The notes beneath the pieces are model-generated. The model was not told the DNA's origin and did no database searches. It was given only the letters and a program-made list of their open reading frames with translations. A stretch of DNA of 64,000 nt from Myroides phaeus. GTDB lineage: Bacteria > Bacteroidota > Bacteroidia > Flavobacteriales > Flavobacteriaceae. The position numbers and the translations under genes are program-made. Below are positions 25,647-34,222 of the stretch, one piece after another (the first letter of the stretch is position 1; every line of letters begins with the position of its first letter). The stretch is from contig NZ_CP047050.1 in the NCBI RefSeq assembly GCF_009799805.1, forward strand, positions 696,001 to 760,000, in the 5' to 3' direction.

Positions 25647-26069
25647 TTACTCTTTATGATAAAAAATATTTGTTTGTACCTCAGCAAATTCTTTAAACAT
25701 ATCCATTACCCCACAATACTTCTCAATTGATAAATCTACTGCACGCTTTAACTTTGCCTCATCTAAATTCTTTCCAGTGAAATGATATTCCAATATTACA
25801 GTATGATAAGTTGCTGGATCTGAATCTGTCAGAAGTCCTTCTGTTTCCATTCTAAAAGCTTCAACATCTAATCTCATTTTTTTTATTAAATGAGCAATAT
25901 CTAACCCTGAACAACCAGCTAAAGCCGATAACATAAGTGCCTTTGGTCTCAATCCCATATTATCCCCACCATTTTCAGGCCCTGCATCTATTCTAATTGT
26001 TCCTCCACTTGGGTTAGTAGATTCAAATTGCATATTTTCAATCCAACTTGTTGTTACTTTATGTGACAT
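25647..26069 (-). CDS. OsmC family peroxiredoxin-like protein
   Basis: 140 residues. Both redox Cys of the OsmC/Ohr family are present: AGCSGLDIAHLIKK near residue 53 and KYCGVMDMF near 118. The family reduces organic hydroperoxides, though this YhfA-like branch (short N-terminus, RIDAGPENGG) is less characterised. It starts 3 bases from recJ and ends a run that begins after rsmI. Confidence 0.88.
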   Translation of the reverse strand: MSHKVTTSWIENMQFESTNPSGGTIRIDAGPENGGDNMGLRPKALMLSALAGCSGLDIAHLIKKMRLDVEAFRMETEGLLTDSDPATYHTVILEYHFTGKNLDEAKLKRAVDLSIEKYCGVMDMFKEFAEVQTNIFYHKE

Positions 26070-26168
26070 AATTTATTCTGTTTTTACCAAATGTATCAAA
26101 AAAAAATCAATGTTCGATATTTGTAAAAATATTAAACATTGATTCTTTTTATTATAATTCGATATAAT

Positions 26169-26843
26169 CTATTTACCTTTTCCTCCTACAATCACAACTA
26201 TTTCTCCTTTGGGAGGTTTAGCTTCAAAATGAGCTAACACTTCTATTACAGTTCCTCTTACAGTTTCTTCGTGAAGCTTAGATAATTCTCTTGAAACAGA
26301 AATCTGACGCTCCTCTCCAAAGTATTCTTTAAACTCTTGTAATGTTTTAACAAGCTTATGAGGAGAAACATAAATAATCATTGTTCTGGTTTCTTCTGCT
26401 AAGACTAAATATCTTGTCTGTCTTCCCTTTTTATCTGGTAAGAATCCTTCAAAAACAAACTTATCATTTGGCAATCCACTATTAACAAGTGCAGGGACAA
26501 AAGCTGTCGCTCCAGGCAAACATTCAACCTCCACTCCTGCTTCAACACAAGCTCGTGTTAATAAAAATCCTGGATCAGAAATAGCAGGTGTTCCTGCATC
26601 AGATATCAATGCAAAGGTTTCTCCTGACTGAATTCTTTTCACTATCCCTTCAACAGTCTTGTGCTCGTTATGCATATGATGACTCGCCATTGGAGTCATA
26701 ATTTCAAAGTGCTTTAATAACTTTCCACTATTACGTGTATCCTCTGCTAATATATAATCTACTTCTTTAAGCACTTTAATAGCACGAAAAGTCATATCAT
26801 CTAAATTTCCAATTGGCGTTGGTACTAAATATAATTTCCCCAT
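26169..26843 (-). CDS. rsmI: 16S rRNA (cytidine1402-2'-O)-methyltransferase
   Basis: 224 residues. LYLVPTPIGNLDDMT at the start, AEDTRNSGKLLKHF near 35, LISDAGTPAISDPGF near 80 and GLPNDKFVFEGFLP near 120 are RsmI hallmarks; the tetrapyrrole-methylase fold binds S-adenosylmethionine. It methylates the ribose of C1402 in the decoding centre. The C-terminal helix-turn-helix-like extension of some homologues is absent. It starts 2 bases after the coiled-coil protein gene. Confidence 0.95.
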   Translation of the reverse strand: MGKLYLVPTPIGNLDDMTFRAIKVLKEVDYILAEDTRNSGKLLKHFEIMTPMASHHMHNEHKTVEGIVKRIQSGETFALISDAGTPAISDPGFLLTRACVEAGVEVECLPGATAFVPALVNSGLPNDKFVFEGFLPDKKGRQTRYLVLAEETRTMIIYVSPHKLVKTLQEFKEYFGEERQISVSRELSKLHEETVRGTVIEVLAHFEAKPPKGEIVVIVGGKGK

Positions 26844-26845
26844 AA

Positions 26846-28564
26846 TTAAATAAAGCGTTTTTCTACTAACGCAATAAAACGTTCTTCATACTCATCTTTA
26901 CCTTCCCAATTATTATATTCTGGCTTCACAAGGTGCTCTATCAAACTCATTGCTTCATCAAACGTACTCACTGTATTTAATTGAGATAATACTCTATTAA
27001 AATCCTCTGCACTATTTCCAAATAAATGCTTTTCAAAAGCAATTCTATCATTTAAACCTACTGTAATTGTAGTATTGTAGATATCATTAATTGATTTTGG
27101 TTTTACAATTTTAGGTTCCTTTACAGACATATGTTCTACATCAAATAATGTATTAGCTGTTCCTTGCTCTACTAAATGCGAATGTTCTACACCAGTTTGA
27201 TTCCCAACAACATCTTCTTCTTTGGAATCCGATGTAACCTCTGTAGTTGTTTTTTCTTCAGCAACAACATCTTCAACACGAACAAACTCTACATCACCGA
27301 AATCAAATCCAAAGAAAGGGTCTAACTCTGTTTTAGGCTGTTCTTTTTGTTTTTGTGCCTCTACAATTTCTTTAGAAAAGAAAAAAGAAGTAGTACGATC
27401 TACTTGTTCTTCCTTAGAATTATTTTTATCTTCTTGTTTTAATTGCTCTTCTTTTACTTCTAATGCTCTTTGTAAAAGTTCTTCTTTTTCTCTTTCTTCT
27501 TCTTGAATTAGAAACTCTAAATAATCATCTTCTTCTTGCTGAAGCTTTAACTCTTTTGCTCTTTCATCACTTAGACGTGCCTGTTCTGCTTGCTCTGCCA
27601 CCTCAGCTTCTAATCTTAATCTTTCTGCTTCAATTGCCTCAAGTCGAGCGTCTTCTTTTGCTTGTAATTCAGCCTCAATACGACGTGCTTCCTCTTCTGC
27701 TAATCGCGCTGCTTCAAGTTCCTCTGCCTCAATGCGACGTGCTTCCTCTTCTGCTAATCGCGCTGCTTCAAGTTCCTCTGCCTCAATACGACGTGCTTCC
27801 TCTTCTGCTAATCGTGCTGCTTCAAGTTCCTCTGCCTCAATACGACGTGCCTCCTCTTCTGCTAATCGTGCTGCTTCAAGTTCCTCTGTCTCAATACGAC
27901 GTGCTTCCTCTTCTGCTAATCGCGCTGCTTCAAGTTCCTCTGCCTCAATACGACGTGCTTCCTCTTCTGCTAATCGCGCTGCTTCAAGTTCCTCTGCCTC
28001 AATACGACGTGCTTCCTCTTCTGCTAATCGCGCTGCTTCAAGTTCCTCTGTCTCTTTCAACATTGCTTCATGCTCATCTAAAAAACGATTCAACTCAGCA
28101 TCTTCCTCTTCATTTGTAAAATCTTCGTGAACAGCATCAGTCAAAAAAGGTTTGTTATAATTCATTTCTTCACTAACAAGAAATTCTTTTTCTTCTATTT
28201 CTGGTGCAATTTTATTTACAATATCTGCAATAAAACTATCCTCCCCCATTACTGTTGGCTCAACTTCATTATCAATTACAATCGGATAGTCTTCTTCTAC
28301 CAAATCATTTGGCATTTGATGACGATCAAGATTCTCAACAACAACTTGTCCTCCTAAAGAAACAGCAGTTAATGCTTCTTCAAGTTGCTCATTTGTAACA
28401 TCTTTAATCTGTCCCCCCACTAAATGATCTTGATAAAACTTCATTATCAAAAGCTTCTCATATAATTCTTTTGCTTCTATTAAGAGATTGCTTACATCCT
28501 TCTCTTTCATCTGTAAAATACGGTGAGCAAGACTTAATAACTCTCCCTCCAAGACTTTCTTCAT
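26846..28564 (-). CDS. Coiled-coil protein with seven 18-residue repeats
   Basis: 572 residues, no signal peptide, no family recognised. The N-terminal 130 residues are helical and acidic. From about residue 170 to 300, seven near-identical 18-residue units (EELEAARLAEEEARRIEA) form a highly charged alpha helix or coiled coil, continued by another 60 charged residues. The C-terminus (from SINDIYNTTITVGLNDR to the end) is a separate conserved-looking helical domain ending IALVEKRFI. The start is the ATG at 28564, and rsmI follows after 2 bases. A cytosolic scaffold role is plausible but unproven. The repeat number is likely to vary among strains. Confidence 0.75.
   Translation of the reverse strand: MKKVLEGELLSLAHRILQMKEKDVSNLLIEAKELYEKLLIMKFYQDHLVGGQIKDVTNEQLEEALTAVSLGGQVVVENLDRHQMPNDLVEEDYPIVIDNEVEPTVMGEDSFIADIVNKIAPEIEEKEFLVSEEMNYNKPFLTDAVHEDFTNEEEDAELNRFLDEHEAMLKETEELEAARLAEEEARRIEAEELEAARLAEEEARRIEAEELEAARLAEEEARRIETEELEAARLAEEEARRIEAEELEAARLAEEEARRIEAEELEAARLAEEEARRIEAEELEAARLAEEEARRIEAELQAKEDARLEAIEAERLRLEAEVAEQAEQARLSDERAKELKLQQEEDDYLEFLIQEEEREKEELLQRALEVKEEQLKQEDKNNSKEEQVDRTTSFFFSKEIVEAQKQKEQPKTELDPFFGFDFGDVEFVRVEDVVAEEKTTTEVTSDSKEEDVVGNQTGVEHSHLVEQGTANTLFDVEHMSVKEPKIVKPKSINDIYNTTITVGLNDRIAFEKHLFGNSAEDFNRVLSQLNTVSTFDEAMSLIEHLVKPEYNNWEGKDEYEERFIALVEKRFI
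27670..28055 (-). repeat. 54-bp tandem repeat, about seven copies, in coding sequence
   Basis: A 54-base unit (18 codons) repeats about seven times with very few differences, mostly single bases such as CGC/CGT, GCC/GTC and ATA/ATG. Because even synonymous positions are conserved, the array arose recently by slippage or unequal exchange. The unit encodes EELEAARLAEEEARRIEA. Confidence 0.9.
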
Positions 28565-28666
28565 AACTTTTATTTTGCATTAGTAAATTGACGAGCTTTT
28601 TTTGATAAATTTGCTCATTACAAAAATAACAGAAAAAACTGCTGGTTTCAGCTTGAAATTTACAAA

Positions 28667-29302
28667 ATGTTTCTCGAAAATCCCGTTAATCACAAAGAAC
28701 AATTTGGTTCAATCGAAGTAATCTGTGGTTCAATGTTCTCTGGTAAGACTGAAGAACTGATTCGCAGACTGAAAAGAGCAAATTTTGCCAAACAAAAAGT
28801 CGAAATATTTAAACCGGCTATTGACACCCGTTATGACGACGAATACGTTGTATCTCACGATTCAAACGAAATTCGTTCTACTCCAGTACCTGCTGCAGCT
28901 AACATTAGATTATTAGCTGATGGTTGCGATGTTATTGGAATTGATGAAGCTCAATTTTTTGACGACGAAATAGTAAGTGTTTGCAATGACTTAGCAAACT
29001 CAGGTATTCGTGTTATTGTAGCAGGACTTGATATGGACTTTAAAGGAAATCCTTTTGGACCAATGCCAGCACTTATGGCAACAGCTGAGTATGTAACAAA
29101 AGTTCATGCTATCTGCACAAGAACAGGAAACCTTGCTAATTATAGTTTTAGAAAGGCTGCAAGTGAGGATATTGTAATGCTTGGAGAAACTCAAGAGTAC
29201 GAACCTTTGAGTAGAGCAGCTTACTTTAATGCTATGCGTGAAGCCGAAAAATTAAAAAAAGAAAGTCAAACAAATACTTCTACAGATCATAATAAAGACT
29301 AA
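28667..29302 (+). CDS. tdk: Thymidine kinase
   Basis: 211 residues. [19 protein letters not shown] near residue 20 is the P-loop; [14 protein letters not shown] near 90 is the DEAQF Mg/substrate motif; [19 protein letters not shown] near 147 is the lasso region, and [16 protein letters not shown] closes the core. It phosphorylates thymidine to dTMP in the salvage pathway. It is divergent from the coiled-coil protein gene and is followed 25 bases later by an MFS gene. Confidence 0.96.
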   Translation: MFLENPVNHKEQFGSIEVICGSMFSGKTEELIRRLKRANFAKQKVEIFKPAIDTRYDDEYVVSHDSNEIRSTPVPAAANIRLLADGCDVIGIDEAQFFDDEIVSVCNDLANSGIRVIVAGLDMDFKGNPFGPMPALMATAEYVTKVHAICTRTGNLANYSFRKAASEDIVMLGETQEYEPLSRAAYFNAMREAEKLKKESQTNTSTDHNKD

Positions 29303-29327
29303 AACCTTTTAAAAAACCACCACTCTT

Positions 29328-30569
29328 ATGAAAAAAATCTACCAAATCTATTTAGATTCTTACCGAGGTTTATCATCTGCCTCATGGATGTTAGCAATTG
29401 TAATGTTAATAAATAGAGCTGGTTCCATGGTTTTTCCTTTCTTAGGAGTTTATATGACACAAAAGCTAAACTTTACAGACGAACAGACTGGATATGTATT
29501 AGCTTGCTATGGTGTGGGATCTATTATTGGTTCTACTTTTGGTGGTTGGGTAACTGACAAAATCGGAAACTACAAAGTACAATACCTAAGCTTACTGGGT
29601 AGTATACCAATCTTTATTATGCTTCCTTACTTTACTACAGTTTGGAGTTTAGCACTAATGATTCTTTTTCAGAGTACTGTTAGTGAATCTTTTAGACCTG
29701 CCAATTCTGTTGCAATCACAATGTATGCAAAACCAGAAAACATAACACGTGCTTTTTCACTAAATAGAATGGCAGTTAATCTTGGTTTCTCTATTGGCCC
29801 TGCGATGGGAGGATTATTAGCTGCAATTTCATATACATTGTTGTTTCAAATAAATGCAGCTGCTGCATTTGTTGCTGCCATCGTTTTTATTGCCTTCTTT
29901 AGAGGAAGAAAAACGACAAAAGATCTTAAAAAAGACGCAGAAGATGAAATAAAGAATACTTCAAATGAAGATATTGAAATAGGAAGTGGTACAAATCAAT
30001 CTCCTTATAAAGATAAGATGTTCCTTATTTTTAGTGTTTTTTGTACGTTATACTCAATTGCCTTTTTACAATTATTTAGTACAATACCTCTTTTCTACAG
30101 AAAGGTAGGAGGTCTTAACGAAGCACAAATTGGTCTTGTTTTAGGTTACAGTGGATTACTAATATTCTTAACCGAGATGTTATTAGTACACCTTGCAGAC
30201 AAATACTTATCGATTAAACAAACAATATTCTACGGAGTTCTCATCAGTTCAATAGCTTTTGGTATTCTAATCTTTGACCACAGTATTTATACGATTTATT
30301 TCTCTATTTCAATGCTATGTGTTTCTGAAATGTTAGCAATGCCATATACGTCAACTGTAACAGCAATGCGTGCTGCAGCTAACAGCAAAGGAGCTTATAT
30401 GGGAGTGAATGGTCTAACATTTGCTGTAGGCTTCATAATCTCTCCTGTTGTTGGTACAAAAGTAGCTGCAACATTCGGATATAATGTTTTATGGATTGGA
30501 ACTGCTGTAATCATTGCTATTGCAGCATTCGGATTAAATTACTCAGTGAAAAAAATGATTGACGAATAA
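29328..30569 (+). CDS. MFS transporter
   Basis: 413 residues with about 12 hydrophobic helices and a cytoplasmic central loop (about 195-230, charged). GSTFGGWVTDKIGNYKVQ near residue 70 is the family's loop 2-3 motif (G-x-x-x-D-K/R-x-G-x-R/K), and NLGFSIGPAMGGLLA near 152 is the antiporter-like motif. It probably exports a small molecule or drug, but the substrate is unknown. It lies 25 bases behind tdk and may share its transcript. Confidence 0.88.
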   Translation: MKKIYQIYLDSYRGLSSASWMLAIVMLINRAGSMVFPFLGVYMTQKLNFTDEQTGYVLACYGVGSIIGSTFGGWVTDKIGNYKVQYLSLLGSIPIFIMLPYFTTVWSLALMILFQSTVSESFRPANSVAITMYAKPENITRAFSLNRMAVNLGFSIGPAMGGLLAAISYTLLFQINAAAAFVAAIVFIAFFRGRKTTKDLKKDAEDEIKNTSNEDIEIGSGTNQSPYKDKMFLIFSVFCTLYSIAFLQLFSTIPLFYRKVGGLNEAQIGLVLGYSGLLIFLTEMLLVHLADKYLSIKQTIFYGVLISSIAFGILIFDHSIYTIYFSISMLCVSEMLAMPYTSTVTAMRAAANSKGAYMGVNGLTFAVGFIISPVVGTKVAATFGYNVLWIGTAVIIAIAAFGLNYSVKKMIDE

Positions 30570-30658
30570 CAGACGTTTTCTCAGCTAATACATTTACTTC
30601 TACTGTTAAACATTTGTACAAATTACCCGTACACTGATGCATATATCCTAAAATAAAA

Positions 30659-30666
30659 TATATTTG
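30659..30666 (+). promoter_or_regulatory. TAnnTTTG promoter element of the 128-residue protein gene
   Basis: TATATTTG ends 8 bases before the ATG at 30675, so the leader must be extremely short. Confidence 0.5.
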
Positions 30667-30674
30667 CAACACTT

Positions 30675-31061
30675 ATGTTTAAGCAAAACAAATACATAGC
30701 TTGGGCTTTAGTGATTATATTCACTATTTTCGGTATTGAAAAACTCAATTTCATTACCGAAGAGACGTGTGACAAAAAACTAATGTTTTGCCCAACAGCA
30801 AATATGTATGTTTATACTGTTTTAGATGCTGATAATCAAAATACAAACGACCAACATACTGAGCAAAGAACAAGTAAAATAGTTAATATTAGCTGTGAAA
30901 CTTTTTTTATAAACCAAGTGGTTACGCAACAAGAGATTAATGATACTCGTTTCTTCAATAGCAATCAGTATTTCTTCAAACCTGTCATCCATTCGACACC
31001 ATATATAACACTGATAGATCCTCCTCCAATCTATAAGCCTTCTTTATTCTTTATAACTTAA
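30675..31061 (+). CDS. Small membrane-anchored or secreted protein with C-terminal DPPP
   Basis: 128 residues, family not recognised. One N-terminal hydrophobic helix (about 9-24) is followed by three Cys (TCDKKLMFC, ISC) and a C-terminal LIDPPPIYKPSLFFIT. The layout of hydrophobic N-terminus, mid-protein Cys and a Pro-rich motif near the end recalls the two small proteins of the metal cluster at 2077 and 4842, although the last motif is DPPP rather than RxPP. It is a single gene with its own promoter and terminator. A real gene is likely because both control elements fit, but function is unknown. Confidence 0.65.
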   Translation: MFKQNKYIAWALVIIFTIFGIEKLNFITEETCDKKLMFCPTANMYVYTVLDADNQNTNDQHTEQRTSKIVNISCETFFINQVVTQQEINDTRFFNSNQYFFKPVIHSTPYITLIDPPPIYKPSLFFIT

Positions 31062-31085
31062 ATAGCTAATCGGCTATTTTTTTTT
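31060..31085 (+). terminator. Intrinsic terminator after the 128-residue protein gene
   Basis: The arms AAATAGC and GCTATTT surround a 6-base loop and are followed by nine T residues. The stem begins at the stop codon. Confidence 0.75.
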
Positions 31086-31182
31086 GCTCTAAACTTAAAA
31101 TTAACTGCTATGATTTGGCGTTTTATCTTTTGTATTGCACATAAAAAGATTTAATTGTTACATTTGAATAAAACCATTTATT

Positions 31183-31953
31183 ATGAATACAGATAAAAAA
31201 CAACCTTATATTAATTCTTCTATAACTAATAAAATTGCTACAATTACATTTTATACACCAGCCAGCAATTCATTCCCAAGTCTTTATTTAACAAAGCTTA
31301 CTAATACAATCGAAGAACTAAGCAAGAATAATGAAATCACCACAATCATATTAAAAAGTGATGGAGATGGAGCTTTTTGCGCCGGTGCTTCATTTGATGA
31401 ATTACTTTCTATAAAAGACTCTGTTACAGGAAAACAATTCTTTTCAGGTTTTGCAACTGTAATAGATGCAATGCGTAGAAGTCCTAAAATATTTATCGGT
31501 AGGATTCACGGAAAAACAGTAGGCGGTGGTGTCGGATTAGCTGCTGCTTGTGATTATTGTTTTGCTACTGACAAAGCCTCTATTAAGCTATCTGAACTTG
31601 CCATTGGAATTGGTCCATTTGTTATTGAACCAGCTGTGTCTCGTAAAATAGGAAAAACAGCTTTTACTCAAATGTCACTTGCTGCACACGAATGGAAAAC
31701 TGCAACTTGGGCATATAATCATGGTTTATATTCAGAATTATACGAAACTACAGAAATGATGGATATCGAAATTGATGCTTTTTCTAAAAGAGTTAGTGAA
31801 TATAACCCTGATGCTTTAATTGAAATGAAAAAAATATTTTGGGAAGGAACAGAAAACTGGACTGAACTATTACATAAAAGAGCAGAAATATCTGGTAAAT
31901 TAGTTTTATCTGAATTTACAATTAACGCCCTAAATCAATTTAAAAACAAATAA
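31183..31953 (+). CDS. Enoyl-CoA hydratase/isomerase family protein
   Basis: 256 residues. The crotonase oxyanion-hole regions are visible: GAFCAGASFDELL near residue 65 and GKTVGGGVGLAAACDYCFAT near 110-125, followed by SELAIGIGPFVIEPAV. The expected acidic residue positions of true hydratases (Glu at the two catalytic sites) are not clear, so the reaction could be hydration, isomerisation or another crotonase chemistry on a CoA thioester. It is a single gene with a terminator 2 bases after the stop. Confidence 0.85.
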   Translation: MNTDKKQPYINSSITNKIATITFYTPASNSFPSLYLTKLTNTIEELSKNNEITTIILKSDGDGAFCAGASFDELLSIKDSVTGKQFFSGFATVIDAMRRSPKIFIGRIHGKTVGGGVGLAAACDYCFATDKASIKLSELAIGIGPFVIEPAVSRKIGKTAFTQMSLAAHEWKTATWAYNHGLYSELYETTEMMDIEIDAFSKRVSEYNPDALIEMKKIFWEGTENWTELLHKRAEISGKLVLSEFTINALNQFKNK

Positions 31954-31955
31954 TT

Positions 31956-31983
31956 AAAAGCTGCTAATAAGCAGCTTTTTTTA
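31956..31983 (+). terminator. Intrinsic terminator after the enoyl-CoA hydratase gene
   Basis: The arms AAAAGCTGCT and AGCAGCTTTT surround a 4-base AATA loop and are followed by T residues. Confidence 0.88.
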
Positions 31984-32046
31984 TTTTTACCAACACAATA
32001 TTAACACACTTACTAAATATACTCTATCTTTACTTACTAAAAGAGT

Positions 32047-32868
32047 ATGCAAAAAACATTACTAACTATCTGTGGGTACTTATTACTTTCACAAACTTCT
32101 TTCGCAAATACTGAAAACACAGCGATAGAAAAAGATATTCCTACAAACGAAAAAAAGCAGCACACTGCTCATTTCACAAACAAAAGCTTCAGTCATTTAA
32201 ATGTATCTGTTGGAATATCTACTTTAGGATTCAATATTGAAGCAGCAACACCATTAACACAAAATTTAAAGCTGAGAGGAGGTTTAAACTTCTTCAACCT
32301 CAATAGTAGTAAATACGACATTGATATTGATGACGAAAATGGCACATTATATGAAGCTTTTGGCATTGCTCCTACCTATGAAATGAAAGCTCAGTTCAAT
32401 ACATTTCACGCACACGCTTTAGTAGATTATTACCCATTCAAAAAAGGAATATTTCATTTAACTGGTGGTTTTTATATCGGTAATACTAAAATTAAAGCGA
32501 ATGGTTTTTTAACTGATGGCAATGGAACAGCTGTAACTATTAAACCTGGGTATGATTGGCCAACACTTGAATTTGACGGAAGAGAATTAGATATTACAAA
32601 TGGGGAACTTAATGCAGAACTAACATTAGGTAATACAATTAAACCTTATTTTGGTGTTGGATTAGGCCGAGCAGTTTCTAAACGAAGAATTGGTGTAAAA
32701 TTCGAATTAGGTGTATTATATCAAGGAGAATATATTTTAAAGCAAAATAACAAAAAAGTAGCTTCTACTTCTGATATCTCTGCTTCAATTGAAGATGCGG
32801 ATAAGTACACAAAATGGATGAGTTGGTGGCCTATGGTTAACTTACAATTAAACTATAGAATCTTCTAA
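32047..32868 (+). CDS. Outer-membrane beta-barrel protein
   Basis: 273 residues. A signal peptide (about 1-20, ending SFAN) and a short polar stretch precede alternating amphipathic strands (LNVSVGISTLGFNIEAATPL, FHAHALVDYYPF, LTGGFYIGNTKI, PYFGVGLGRA) ending in NLQLNYRIF with the terminal Phe used by the Bam machinery. The size suggests an 8- to 10-strand OmpW/OmpA-like barrel. Substrate or role is unknown. Confidence 0.8.
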   Translation: MQKTLLTICGYLLLSQTSFANTENTAIEKDIPTNEKKQHTAHFTNKSFSHLNVSVGISTLGFNIEAATPLTQNLKLRGGLNFFNLNSSKYDIDIDDENGTLYEAFGIAPTYEMKAQFNTFHAHALVDYYPFKKGIFHLTGGFYIGNTKIKANGFLTDGNGTAVTIKPGYDWPTLEFDGRELDITNGELNAELTLGNTIKPYFGVGLGRAVSKRRIGVKFELGVLYQGEYILKQNNKKVASTSDISASIEDADKYTKWMSWWPMVNLQLNYRIF

Positions 32869-32892
32869 GAAACAAAAGCGTACTGCAAAAAA

Positions 32893-32922
32893 TTTGAAGG
32901 ACTATATTTTTCCTTACCTTTG
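32893..32922 (+). promoter_or_regulatory. Bacteroidota promoter of queD
   Basis: TTTG at 32893-32896, an 18-base spacer and TACCTTTG at 32915-32922, 15 bases before the queD ATG. It is a good match to the primary sigma factor consensus. Confidence 0.65.
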
Positions 32923-32937
32923 CCAAAATTTTTAGTT

Positions 32938-33390
32938 ATGCCTAAGATTAGAATTACAAAGCAGTTTACATTTGAAACAGGTCATGCATTATATGGTTAT
33001 GATGGTAAATGTAGAAACGTACACGGCCACAGTTATAAATTAGGAGTTACAGTTATTGGAACACCTATTGATGACATCAACAATGTGAAATACGGAATGG
33101 TTATCGATTTTGGAGATTTAAAGAAAATCGTAAAAGAAGATATCGTTGATGTATTTGACCACGCAACTGTTTTTAATAAAAATACTCCACACGTAGAACT
33201 TGCTAAAGAACTTAAAGATCGTGGTCATCACGTTATTTTAGTTGACTATCAACCTACAAGTGAAAATATGGTAATTGACTTTGCTGCTAAAATTAAAAGT
33301 AGATTACCAGAAGGAATTGAATTATACTCTTTGCGTTTGCAAGAAACTGAATCATCATATGCTGAATGGCATCAATCTGATAATTTATAA
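32938..33390 (+). CDS. queD: 6-carboxytetrahydropterin synthase (QueD/PTPS family)
   Basis: 150 residues. The zinc ligands and catalytic residues are visible: ETGHALYG with the first His, CRNVHGHSYKLGV with the catalytic Cys and two His, FDHATVFN, and LQETESSYAEW near the end with the pterin-anchoring Glu. It makes 6-carboxy-tetrahydropterin for queuosine synthesis. A TTG at 32920 extends the frame but overlaps the promoter, so ATG 32938 is chosen. lpxH follows 3 bases after the stop. Confidence 0.92.
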   Translation: MPKIRITKQFTFETGHALYGYDGKCRNVHGHSYKLGVTVIGTPIDDINNVKYGMVIDFGDLKKIVKEDIVDVFDHATVFNKNTPHVELAKELKDRGHHVILVDYQPTSENMVIDFAAKIKSRLPEGIELYSLRLQETESSYAEWHQSDNL

Positions 33391-33393
33391 GCA

Positions 33394-34170
33394 TTGAATT
33401 TTACAATCAATACAAATAAAAGTATATACTTTGCTTCAGATCAACACTTCGGAGCTCCTACACGTGAAAAAAGCTTTCCTCGTGAACAACTTTTTTTACA
33501 ATGGTTAAAGGAGAAAGAAGAAGATATGGGAGCTTTATTCATCTTAGGAGATTTATTTGATTTCTGGTTTGAATATAAAACTGTTGTACCTAAAGGTTTT
33601 GTAAGAATATTAGGAAAGTTAGCTGAACTAAAAGACAAAGGTATTCCCATCTTTTTCTTCGTTGGTAATCACGATTTATGGATGGATGACTACTTCCAAA
33701 CTGAATTAGGTATTCCTGTATTTCACGAATCACAAACTTTTGAAATCAATGGAAAGTCTCTTTTTATAGCTCATGGAGACGGATTAGGCCCTGGTGATAT
33801 GGGATATAAAAGAATGAAGAAAGTATTCACTAATAAATTCTCGAAATGGCTATTTAGATGGCTTCACCCTGATATTGGGGTTAAGTTAGGCTCTTATCTT
33901 TCGGTAAAAAACAAGCTAATATCAGGTGATGAGGATATTAAGTTTTTAGGGGAAGATAAAGAATGGTTAATTTTATATGCAAAACGCAAATTAGAAACTC
34001 AACACTTTGACTACTTTGTTTTTGGACATAGACATTTACCAATGATTATCAACTTAAACGAAAAGTCTAAATATATTAATTTAGGAGACTGGATAGGCTA
34101 TTTTACTTATGGTAAATTAGATACTGATTTTCATTTAATTGATTATAAGAAGGAACTAAAATCAAGATAA
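33394..34170 (+). CDS. lpxH: UDP-2,3-diacylglucosamine diphosphatase
   Basis: 258 residues. Calcineurin-like metallophosphatase motifs appear in order: SDQHFG near residue 15, LGDLFDFWFE near 48, GNHDLW near 88, HGDGLGPGD near 126 and FGHRHLP near 210. The protein removes UMP from UDP-diacylglucosamine to give lipid X in lipid A synthesis. The start codon is TTG at 33394, 3 bases after queD. The next in-frame ATG is about 45 codons downstream, past the first metal-binding motif, so the TTG start is required. A terminator follows. Confidence 0.92.
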   Translation: MNFTINTNKSIYFASDQHFGAPTREKSFPREQLFLQWLKEKEEDMGALFILGDLFDFWFEYKTVVPKGFVRILGKLAELKDKGIPIFFFVGNHDLWMDDYFQTELGIPVFHESQTFEINGKSLFIAHGDGLGPGDMGYKRMKKVFTNKFSKWLFRWLHPDIGVKLGSYLSVKNKLISGDEDIKFLGEDKEWLILYAKRKLETQHFDYFVFGHRHLPMIINLNEKSKYINLGDWIGYFTYGKLDTDFHLIDYKKELKSR

Positions 34171-34172
34171 AT

Positions 34173-34204
34173 AAAAAAAGCGTACTATTAAGTACGCTTT
34201 TTTT
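34173..34204. terminator. Bidirectional intrinsic terminator
   Basis: The arms AAAAAGCGTACT and AGTACGCTTTTT surround a 4-base loop, with T-runs on both strands. It separates the convergent lpxH and HTTM genes. Confidence 0.9.
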
Positions 34205-34222
34205 ATGAATAGTCATTTCTTC

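Noticed and set aside
27463..28130. Long plus-strand frames opposite the coiled-coil repeats (Ser/Ala-rich and Leu-rich readings)
   Set aside because: They are antisense shadows of the 54-bp repeat array; repeats keep all frames open.
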